Below, one piece after another: positions 16,188-22,785 of a stretch of 27,647 nt of DNA. The notes under the pieces were generated by a model. That model had not been told where the DNA came from. It worked only from the letters and a program-made list of their open reading frames with translations, and searched no databases. Each line of letters opens with the position of its first letter. The first letter of the stretch is position 1. Location: NCBI GenBank assembly GCA_934101275.1, contig CAKOQM010000016.1, forward strand, positions 1 through 27,647. The letters run 5' to 3'. The position numbers were made by a program, and so were the translations under genes. The stretch comes from an uncultured Bacilli bacterium (GTDB lineage: Bacteria; Bacillota_I; Bacilli_A; RF39; UBA660).

Positions 16188-16216
16188 ATTATATCACGAG
16201 AAACATTTGGGGTAAA
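16188..16216 (-). promoter_or_regulatory. Sigma-A promoter for eno
   Basis: TTTACC (16211-16216) and a perfect TATAAT (16188-16193) with a 17-bp spacer; the -10 box is extended (TGA just before it). It lies 26 bp upstream of the eno start. Confidence 0.75.
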
Positions 16217-16241
16217 TACTTTCCGCTTTTCTTTAAAAAAT

Positions 16242-17120
16242 TTATTTTTTTATAAGCTTTAATTCATGATTTATTTCTTCATATTCTTGTTGATCAATCA
16301 TCAATCCATATTTTAAACGTTTTTCCAAAGAATATCTTCTTTGCTGTTTTTCTAAACACTTTTTAGGATCTTTATCAAACCATTTCAATTTTTCTAAAAA
16401 AGGCATAACACCGTTATTTTCTAAATAAATAAGCGTCGGTGAAGTATCTAACCCAATTTCATAACCACATAGATAACTTTTTAAAATACATTCTTTTTCA
16501 TAAGAAACTAAATGAGCACTATTGATTCCTTCTAGCCTAAGAGCCTCTAAAAGTAGTTGATGAGACTTAACTTGGGCAAGCCTTTCTTCAGGCGCCAGAA
16601 AGTAATTTTCAACATAATTTGTTCTACGCTGATCAGAAAAATCACTTAAACAAGTAAGGACATTAAAAAAATCTCGACAAAAAATAGATTCTTTTAAATT
16701 CCTCATTAAATAAGGTTTACGACTTAATCGTAATATGTCGGCCTCTAAAGAAGCACCTGTTTTCATTAGGGCAGACTGATGAGCATGTTCTAATTCATGT
16801 AAAATAATTTGCGTTAAAGGCATAGATTTTACGACACATCGTTCAAAAAAACTAAACGCTTCATCTTTATAAAGTGTTTTCTTTTCAAATTCTAAAGCCT
16901 TCGCTCGAAAAATGTAAATTTTTTTAGCCACACTACTGTATAAGGCTACAGCATCCGGGCACTTTTTACTATAGCCTGGAACAATTTCTATTTTCTTTAT
17001 ATAGTCTTTTAAAGAATTATAAGAAACATGTAAGCGAACAAGATTTTCAACATACTCTTTAGCATCCATTTTACCCAAAACAGAATAATCATAAATCAAA
17101 TGAAATAATGCCTTTTGCAT
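16242..17120 (-). CDS. Putative zinc metallopeptidase (HExxH), uncharacterised
   Basis: The start is set at the ATG at 17120, with AGAGG 5 nt upstream; the in-frame ATG at 17135 has no Shine-Dalgarno. The 292-residue protein has no signal peptide. Residues 101-120 contain IILHELEHAHQS, a gluzincin-type HExxH (H108, E109, H112) in a hydrophobic helix. About 65 residues on, LAPEERLAQ (176-182) offers Glu178/179 as third ligand, the arrangement of many cytoplasmic or phage-like zincins. The rest is helical and charged. No family name is recognised. It has its own promoter and lies between truB and eno. Peptidase function is inferred from the motif alone. Confidence 0.65.
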   Translation of the reverse strand: MQKALFHLIYDYSVLGKMDAKEYVENLVRLHVSYNSLKDYIKKIEIVPGYSKKCPDAVALYSSVAKKIYIFRAKALEFEKKTLYKDEAFSFFERCVVKSMPLTQIILHELEHAHQSALMKTGASLEADILRLSRKPYLMRNLKESIFCRDFFNVLTCLSDFSDQRRTNYVENYFLAPEERLAQVKSHQLLLEALRLEGINSAHLVSYEKECILKSYLCGYEIGLDTSPTLIYLENNGVMPFLEKLKWFDKDPKKCLEKQQRRYSLEKRLKYGLMIDQQEYEEINHELKLIKK

Positions 17121-17143
17121 AACAACCTCTTTCATGAGAAAAT

Positions 17144-17172
17144 ATCATAACACTCTAAAAGAAAGATGACAA
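17144..17172 (-). promoter_or_regulatory. Probable promoter of the metallopeptidase gene
   Basis: TTGTCA (17167-17172) and TATGAT (17144-17149) with a 17-bp spacer and an extended -10 (TGT), 23 bp before the chosen start codon. Confidence 0.7.
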
Positions 17173-17182
17173 ACAAAAAGAT

Positions 17183-18019
17183 TTAAATAGCCTTAAACAT
17201 AAGACGATAGAATTCTTCTTCTTTTTCATAAATACCAACTGTTTTATTTTGATACGTTACAAAAACAACGGTATCTTTGGTATCTAAAGCTAATTTATTT
17301 CCGTTTAAAAAACGTCTGTATTCTTCTTCATTTAAAGAAACTTTAGGATAAGAAAATAAATCTTCAATCGTTTTTAAAGGGGTGTTTATATGAATATCTT
17401 CTAAAGAAAAACAATTTGCAAGAGAAATGTCTCCTTGTTTTGTTCTTACAAGCTTACTCATCGAAGCAACTGTGTTCATTTGATGCGCTAAATCAAGAAT
17501 TAAACTCCGAATATAAGTTCCTTTTGAGACAAGCGCTTTAAATGTAATTTCATCTTTTTCTATTTTTAAAAGTTCTAATTTTTTTATTTCTACTTTCCTT
17601 GTTGGTAATGCCACTTCTTCTTTTTCTCTCGCATATTCATATAATTTTTTGCCACGCACTTTTACAGCCGAATAGATTGGTACCGTTTGGGTATACTCCT
17701 TAGGAAAAGTATTAAAAACCTGTTGAATCACTTCCGGAGATATTTTGACCTCTTTTCTTTCTAAAATATGACCCGTAGTGTCTAAAGTATCTGTTTTTAT
17801 TCCGAGCTTCATAGTTGCCATATATTCTTTTTCATAAGCTGTTATCTTATCTACTAATTTTGTATAGGTTCCCAGACACAAAACTAAAACACCTGTTGCC
17901 ATAGGATCTAATGTGCCGGTATGGCCCACTTTTTTTGTTTGAAAAATCTTAGAAATCTTATTCACCACATCACGACTGGTCAAACCTTCCGGTTTATTTA
18001 TAAATAAAATACCATTCAT
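17183..18019 (-). CDS. truB: tRNA pseudouridine(55) synthase TruB
   Basis: The 278-residue protein starts NGILFINKPEGLTS and carries the catalytic GHTGTLDPMATG with Asp38. Further TruB motifs are YSAVKVRGKKLYEYAR and SKGTYIRSLILDL. It makes pseudouridine at position 55 in the T-loop of tRNAs and helps tRNA folding. The C-terminal part after about 210 is a short PUA-like remainder, common in Firmicutes. Its ATG overlaps the rel stop codon (TAATG) with AAGGAGA inside the end of rel, so the two are translationally coupled. In Bacillus truB sits with rbfA and ribF, not with rel. Confidence 0.96.
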   Translation of the reverse strand: MNGILFINKPEGLTSRDVVNKISKIFQTKKVGHTGTLDPMATGVLVLCLGTYTKLVDKITAYEKEYMATMKLGIKTDTLDTTGHILERKEVKISPEVIQQVFNTFPKEYTQTVPIYSAVKVRGKKLYEYAREKEEVALPTRKVEIKKLELLKIEKDEITFKALVSKGTYIRSLILDLAHQMNTVASMSKLVRTKQGDISLANCFSLEDIHINTPLKTIEDLFSYPKVSLNEEEYRRFLNGNKLALDTKDTVVFVTYQNKTVGIYEKEEEFYRLMFKAI

Positions 18020-19434
18020 TAAATTCTCCTTAAAATACGGTTCATTTCTTTGCGTATGGTTTCTTTGGCATAAACCGTTTTAGCAATTTTTATATCCTCT
18101 GGGGTTGGACATACATAATCATCACTCGTTATAATACTTATTTGATCATTATCTTTAATACGGTAATTTTTATCAACAATATCCCCATTAACTATGGCTT
18201 TACTCATTTTTAAACCAATTGTGCTATGAATCGCGTACGCAAAATCAAGAGCTGTAGCCCCCGTAGGTAAACTGCGACGATGACCACTTTTATCAAAAAA
18301 ATCGACCGTTTTCTTTAAAATATCTTTTTCAATTTTTTTATAAAAAGCTTTATCATTGACACTGTCATCATCAAAAGTAAAAACAGATTGGAAAATATGA
18401 AAACCACCTTTGTTTTGAAAACGATCCGAACTCATACCATAAGCATCATGTATTTCCATTTTTTGATCTCTTATTTTAACCAGATAATTTTCTCCACTAG
18501 ATGTTGTAATAACATCATGAATGGATTGATAATCGTTTGGTTTTGGATTACTTATAAAATCAATAACACTTTTAGAAGGATAAAGTTGATTGACTACGCC
18601 CAAAGCTAAATAACAATCTCTTAATTCCTTTAAAATAATTTTAATAGATAAAATATCTTCTGAAGATTTTTTCTTTGTTTTATAACGTTCAAATTCTAAA
18701 TAAAGACCATATAAGTTTTTAATACGATACGTAATATTACTTTCAAGACCTTCTTTTTCTAAATTGTTTTGAATACGATAAGAAACATCTTTCATTTCAC
18801 CTTCATACTTGTCCATAAGCTGTTTTCCTTCTTGTTTTACGATTTCATATTCTTTAGGATACGTATATTTAAAACAAATATCTTCAAGTTCATTTTTGAT
18901 ACGATAAGCTCCTGTTCTTTCCGCTAAAGGAATATAAACTTCCGTTGTCTCTAATATTTTTCTTTGACGTGTTTCCTCATTCCAAAACTCTGCGGTTCTC
19001 ATATTATGTAGACGGTCTGCAAGTTTTACTTCAACCACTCTGACATCACTTGCACAAGAAGTCATTAGTTTTCTTAAACTGGCATAAGTAATGGCTTGTT
19101 TGGACATATCAAAACGTCGACTAACTTTCGTAACACCCTCGACTAATTTAACAATCTCAGGACCCCTTTTAGAATCAAAAAGATTTAAAATAGATTCTGA
19201 AGTATAAGAAGTATCTTCAATAACATCGTGTAAAAGACCCGCACATACCGTAGAACAATCTTTATGGCCATCAATGAGTATCTGGGCTACCGCGATAGGG
19301 TGACTCACATATTCTTCTCCACTTTTTCTTTTAACGCCCGCGTGAGCTTTAACAGCAAACCAATAAGCTTTTAAAATATTTTCTTGTTCTTCTTCATTAA
19401 ATCTTTCAAGACCCTGCAAAACCATTTTTTCCAT
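18019..19434 (-). CDS. Short RelA/SpoT-family protein: intact HD hydrolase, degenerate synthetase, TGS
   Basis: The 471-residue protein begins with a complete (p)ppGpp hydrolase HD domain: H45 (SHPIAVA), H69-D70 and E73-D74 (LLHDVIEDT), and D140/N144 (KLADRLHNM). The synthetase-like region (about 210-340) keeps R237/K239, D260 and the NDYQSIH core (Y302), but the EIQIR motif is YLVKIR (residues 317-322), so the catalytic Glu is Leu. A TGS domain follows at about 375-438 (LPTGATALDFAYAIHSTIG). The protein then ends; the helical, zinc-finger and ACT domains of long Rel (about 730 residues) are absent. I infer an alarmone hydrolase with weak or no synthesis. AGGAGG precedes the ATG; truB overlaps its end. 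Confidence 0.9.
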   Translation of the reverse strand: MEKMVLQGLERFNEEEQENILKAYWFAVKAHAGVKRKSGEEYVSHPIAVAQILIDGHKDCSTVCAGLLHDVIEDTSYTSESILNLFDSKRGPEIVKLVEGVTKVSRRFDMSKQAITYASLRKLMTSCASDVRVVEVKLADRLHNMRTAEFWNEETRQRKILETTEVYIPLAERTGAYRIKNELEDICFKYTYPKEYEIVKQEGKQLMDKYEGEMKDVSYRIQNNLEKEGLESNITYRIKNLYGLYLEFERYKTKKKSSEDILSIKIILKELRDCYLALGVVNQLYPSKSVIDFISNPKPNDYQSIHDVITTSSGENYLVKIRDQKMEIHDAYGMSSDRFQNKGGFHIFQSVFTFDDDSVNDKAFYKKIEKDILKKTVDFFDKSGHRRSLPTGATALDFAYAIHSTIGLKMSKAIVNGDIVDKNYRIKDNDQISIITSDDYVCPTPEDIKIAKTVYAKETIRKEMNRILRRI

Positions 19435-19450
19435 ACAAAACCCTCCTAAG

Positions 19451-19477
19451 AAAAAATAGACTCCAAGTAGAGTCTAT
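19451..19477 (-). terminator. Terminator hairpin in the rel leader (possible attenuator)
   Basis: Minus-strand ATAGACTC (19470-19477) pairs perfectly with GAGTCTAT (19456-19463) around a 6-nt loop, followed by a run of T. It lies about 40-60 nt downstream of the rel promoter and 17 nt before the rel start codon, so it would stop rel transcripts unless disrupted. Confidence 0.75.
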
Positions 19478-19519
19478 CTATACGCAAATAAAACAACACC
19501 ACTTCGTTTAATTGCCTTC

Positions 19520-19548
19520 ATACTATCATTTTAGGCCATAAGTGTCAA
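19520..19548 (-). promoter_or_regulatory. Sigma-A promoter for rel-truB
   Basis: TTGACA (19543-19548) and TAGTAT (19520-19525) with a 17-bp spacer; the same two hexamers and spacing as the infC promoter. It lies between the GNAT gene and rel. Confidence 0.85.
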
Positions 19549-19559
19549 GAAGTAATCCT

Positions 19560-19991
19560 TTAAAAACTTTTGTGCATTCTGCCATTTGTTTCTTTAAATC
19601 CTAATTTTTCATAGAAATTTTGTTTATTATAATAGGCATCTAAAAAAACACCTTTCAAACATACTCCAGAAAGTTCTTCCACTAATCCTTTTCTTTGTAA
19701 AACGTATTTTAAAAGATGGCCACCTATTTTTTCTTTTTGATAGTCTCTTTTTATAAAAATCTGATCGATATATAAATGATTTAAATTAACACTCACATAA
19801 CATCCACCGAGAAGTTCTTCTCCTAAAAAAGCTCCGAAAGCATAAACTTGACCATTTAATAAAGAATGTTCATAGAACGTTTCGTTTTCTTTTAAATAAG
19901 CTTTATCCATATCAAAAACATCAAAACGTAAGGACTCTAAAAGATGTACTATCTCTTCATTTGGCAAAACAAACTTATAAGTAATATCCAT
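19560..19991 (-). CDS. GNAT-family N-acetyltransferase
   Basis: The 143-residue protein has a GNAT fold: strands with GAFLGEELLGGCYVSV, then YIDQIFIKRDYQKEKIGGHLL (about 74-94), which holds the acetyl-CoA pyrophosphate loop R-x2-Q-x-E-x-IG. The C-terminal NFYEKLGFKE is typical of motif B. It transfers an acetyl group from acetyl-CoA to an unknown amine. Its ATG directly abuts the rlmN stop codon, so it is the last gene of the priA-fmt-rlmN unit. The substrate cannot be read from sequence. Confidence 0.85.
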   Translation of the reverse strand: MDITYKFVLPNEEIVHLLESLRFDVFDMDKAYLKENETFYEHSLLNGQVYAFGAFLGEELLGGCYVSVNLNHLYIDQIFIKRDYQKEKIGGHLLKYVLQRKGLVEELSGVCLKGVFLDAYYNKQNFYEKLGFKETNGRMHKSF

Positions 19992-21005
19992 TTATACTTC
20001 CTTACTTCTAAGTTGTCCACATGCTGCTGAGATTTTACTACCAAACTCTCTTCTAACGGTTACATTTATTTTTTCTTTGTATAACGTATCATAAAAAGCA
20101 TTAATCTTTTCTTTAGAACTTTTTTTGAATTCAATGTGATTCGTTTCATTATAAGGAATTAAATTCACATAAACATTTCTTCCTCTTAAAAGACTTGCTA
20201 ATTCTTTCGCACATTTTTCATTATCATTGACATTATCAAGCATAATATATTCCATAGTAACACGACGATTTGTTTTCAAAATGTACTCGTCAACAGCCTC
20301 CATAAGTTCTTTTAATGGATAAGCTTTACTAATCGGCATTAAAAGATTTCTTAAGCGATCATTAGGAGCGTGAAGAGAAATAGCTAAATTAATTTGAAGA
20401 GGAAAATCACTTAACTCTTTTATTTTAGGAACAAGGCCGCAGGTCGATAAAGTGATATGTCTAGCTCCTATTTGGCTACCTTTGGCATCATTAATAATTA
20501 AAATAAATTTCATAACATTGTCATAGTTATCTAAAGGCTCTCCAATCCCCATAATAACAACCGAATTGATCTTTAAACCACTTATTTTCTCAATAGCAAG
20601 AAGTTGGCCAACCATCTCATAGGTCTCTAAATTACGTATTTTTTTAAGGCGTCCAGACTCACAAAAACGACATCCCATATTACAACCAACCTGGGAAGAA
20701 ACACAAACCGAATTACCATAATTATGTTTCATTAAAACAGCCTCAATTTTTTCCCCATCACTAAGTTCAAACAAATATTTTTCTGTATCCGTATCCTGTT
20801 CTCTTTTAATCAAAACAGGAAGATCTAATGTAAACGTACTTTTAAGTTTCTCTCTGATTTCTTTTTTTATGTTTGAAAACTCATCCACATAAGAAACACG
20901 TTTTTGATAAAGCCATTCAAAGACTTGAGTCGCCTTAAATTTCTTTTCCGAAATACTTTCAAAATAATTTTCTAAATCTTGTCTTGTTAAACCATAAAGA
21001 TTCAT
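19992..21005 (-). CDS. rlmN: Dual-specificity 23S rRNA/tRNA (adenine-2-C)-methyltransferase RlmN
   Basis: The start is the ATG at 21005 (MNLYGLTRQDL), with AAGGGGG at 7 nt; an in-frame ATG at 21023 lies inside fmt without a binding site. The 337-residue protein has the radical-SAM cluster C108-x3-C112-x2-C115 (GCNMGCRFCESG), the MGIGEPLDN SAM motif and the C-terminal Cys329 in AACGQL that forms the thiyl/methylene intermediate. RlmN methylates A2503 of 23S rRNA and A37 of some tRNAs. It follows fmt by 10 bp; in Bacillus rsmB normally lies between them. Confidence 0.97.
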   Translation of the reverse strand: MNLYGLTRQDLENYFESISEKKFKATQVFEWLYQKRVSYVDEFSNIKKEIREKLKSTFTLDLPVLIKREQDTDTEKYLFELSDGEKIEAVLMKHNYGNSVCVSSQVGCNMGCRFCESGRLKKIRNLETYEMVGQLLAIEKISGLKINSVVIMGIGEPLDNYDNVMKFILIINDAKGSQIGARHITLSTCGLVPKIKELSDFPLQINLAISLHAPNDRLRNLLMPISKAYPLKELMEAVDEYILKTNRRVTMEYIMLDNVNDNEKCAKELASLLRGRNVYVNLIPYNETNHIEFKKSSKEKINAFYDTLYKEKINVTVRREFGSKISAACGQLRSKEV

Positions 21006-21015
21006 AAAATCCCCC

Positions 21016-21951
21016 TTATACATTAATTTTCCAATTTAAAATAATCTCTTTAGAAACACCATTTAAATAATCTTTGGTTTTCATAGTTTTTTTACCAAAC
21101 GGCTTTAATTCTTTAATATAAATAGTTCCATCTTTAACATCAATACCTATACTATCTTTTCTAACTTCTCTTACCTTACCAGGTACACTTTCTAAATGAC
21201 TTTCAAATGTAGCTTCTAACACTTTAAACTCTTCATTATTGACAAGAATATTAGCCGTAGGAAAAGGATTTAAACCTCTTATTTTGTTAAGCACATTAAA
21301 ACCCGTATCATTTAAATCAAGACGTTCATCTTCTCTTTTAATATTATAGGCATAACTCACTTCTTTTTCTTCTTGTTTTTCTCGATGATTCGTATGATTT
21401 ATAATACTAGGTAACGTATCTATAAGTAAGTTGGCCCCTAAAACAGATAAAACTTCATGAAGGGTCCCAACATTATCTGTTGGTTTAATATCATAGCTTA
21501 CTTTAGAAACCATATCCCCTGTATCCATCCCTTTATCCATATACATAATAGTAACACCTGTTTTTTCATCTCCGTTTATCAACGCCCAATGAATCGGTGC
21601 ACCACCCCTATATTTAGGAAGTAAAGAGGCATGTACATTAAAAGAACCAATCTTAGGTACTTTAAGTAATTCTTCAGGGATAATTTGACCATAGGCACAG
21701 GTAATAATTAAATCAGGATTTAGTTTTTTTATTTCTTCATAATCCTCTTTAATCTTAACCGGTTGAAAAACTGGAATATTATGCTTTAAAGCCACTTCTT
21801 TAACAGGAGTAGCTTGTAAAATGTGCTTTCTTCCTACTTCTTTATCAGGTTGACTAACAACAAGCAAAACATTTGTATTTAAAATTAATTTTTCTAAAAC
21901 AGGAACGGCGAATAAAGGCGTTCCCATAAAAACAACTTTTGTATCTTTCAT
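21016..21951 (-). CDS. fmt: Methionyl-tRNA formyltransferase
   Basis: The 311-residue protein has the N-terminal formyltransferase fold (VVFMGTPLFAVPVLEKL), with the catalytic NVHASLLPKYRGGAPIHWA (Asn and His) and Asp in MDKGMDTGDM. A C-terminal OB-like domain follows, with RGLNPFPTA. It uses 10-formyl-THF to formylate initiator Met-tRNA. The gene starts 5 bp after the preceding secreted-protein gene, with TAGGA as binding site. The peptide deformylase gene def, usually next to it, is not in the window. Confidence 0.97.
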   Translation of the reverse strand: MKDTKVVFMGTPLFAVPVLEKLILNTNVLLVVSQPDKEVGRKHILQATPVKEVALKHNIPVFQPVKIKEDYEEIKKLNPDLIITCAYGQIIPEELLKVPKIGSFNVHASLLPKYRGGAPIHWALINGDEKTGVTIMYMDKGMDTGDMVSKVSYDIKPTDNVGTLHEVLSVLGANLLIDTLPSIINHTNHREKQEEKEVSYAYNIKREDERLDLNDTGFNVLNKIRGLNPFPTANILVNNEEFKVLEATFESHLESVPGKVREVRKDSIGIDVKDGTIYIKELKPFGKKTMKTKDYLNGVSKEIILNWKINV

Positions 21952-21956
21952 ATATC

Positions 21957-22634
21957 CTACTTTCTGGTTCTTGAAACCACATTTGTAAAATCATAATCAT
22001 AGTTATTAAAGTATTTATCTAATAAAGATCGTAATTCTTCTAAACTATAAGTATCTTTAATTTCACTTTCTGGTAGCAAATCTTGCCAATCAACAATTCG
22101 ACCATAAGTCACATCTAAATTATCGTCATATAAATAATCTTTATTAAAGTCCACATAATTTTCTTTTACGGTTTCATTTTGATAATCAATAGTTTCAGTT
22201 GCCATAAAAGACTTATCCGTATCAGCTCCGATAAAATATAATCTTTCAACGACGCAATAAGCCCTACGAACAAGTTCACAATCCTTTACCTTATGATTAT
22301 ATTTATCATAATACGTGGTCTTTTTACCCTTAGAAAAACCACCATTCACAAAATAATAATGACGTTCTTCATTAGGATCTATGTTTGGCGTATCAGTAAT
22401 AAGCCATACTTTATCAGCATCATAAACTTCAAAATTTCTCATTGTGTCATAAACTTTTTCTTCCACTTTAGAAGAATATTCTGCAACCTTTGCACCAAGA
22501 TCTTTCGCTTTTTTTATCCACTCTTGTTTTGTCTCACTATAATCCTTAGCCTCTACAACAAGAGGATTACTAAAACAAAGAGTTCCAACTAAAGTATAAA
22601 CACCCATTCTTTTAATTAATTTAAAATCTTTCAT
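21957..22634 (-). CDS. Small secreted protein, function unknown
   Basis: The 225-residue product begins with a Sec-type signal (basic MKDFKLIKR, hydrophobic VYTLVGTLCF, cleavage near VVEA, about residue 29) and has no other membrane segment, so it is probably released or wall-associated. The mature part is acidic and tyrosine-rich, with a helical N-terminal part (EWIKKAKDLGAKVAEYSSKV) and a possible beta region (VWLITDTPNID, HYYFVNGGFSKGK). No catalytic motif or known domain is recognised. AAAGGGA precedes the ATG. Promoter-like boxes precede the gene, and it ends 5 bp before fmt, so fmt and rlmN are likely transcribed from its promoter. Confidence 0.65.
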   Translation of the reverse strand: MKDFKLIKRMGVYTLVGTLCFSNPLVVEAKDYSETKQEWIKKAKDLGAKVAEYSSKVEEKVYDTMRNFEVYDADKVWLITDTPNIDPNEERHYYFVNGGFSKGKKTTYYDKYNHKVKDCELVRRAYCVVERLYFIGADTDKSFMATETIDYQNETVKENYVDFNKDYLYDDNLDVTYGRIVDWQDLLPESEIKDTYSLEELRSLLDKYFNNYDYDFTNVVSRTRK

Positions 22635-22657
22635 AAAATATCCCTTTCATTTCATTG

Positions 22658-22693
22658 ATAATATATAATACGTTACTTTCATCCAAAAAGCAA
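22658..22693 (-). promoter_or_regulatory. Overlapping promoter boxes for the secreted protein-fmt-rlmN unit
   Basis: Two 17-bp-spaced pairs overlap on the minus strand: TTGCTT (22688-22693) with TATTAT (22665-22670), and TTGGAT (22681-22686) with TATTAT (22658-22663). At least one is likely used; the start codon is 23-30 bp downstream. Confidence 0.55.
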
Positions 22694-22695
22694 GA

Positions 22696-22718
22696 ACAGT
22701 GTAGAAACACTACACTGT
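22696..22718 (-). terminator. Perfect 9-bp hairpin downstream of the surface-protein gene
   Basis: ACAGTGTAG and CTACACTGT (22696-22704, 22710-22718) flank a 5-nt loop. On the minus strand TCTTGCTTTTT follows, an interrupted T-tract, so it may end surface-gene transcription. A hairpin at this place is also a known companion of diversity-generating variable repeats. Confidence 0.5.
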
Positions 22719-22785
22719 TAAAACAAAGTTAGCAACAATTGTGACAACAAGCTCATTTGATCATAAAAGGAGTCACTTACTACCG

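Noticed and set aside
16213..16241. AT-only palindrome after the metallopeptidase gene as a terminator
   Set aside because: A stem made only of A-T pairs would be unstable; no G-C-containing hairpin is visible.
19477..19522. Leader peptide (15 codons from an ATG) ahead of the rel terminator
   Set aside because: The ATG overlaps the end of the -10 box, so it would not be in the transcript.
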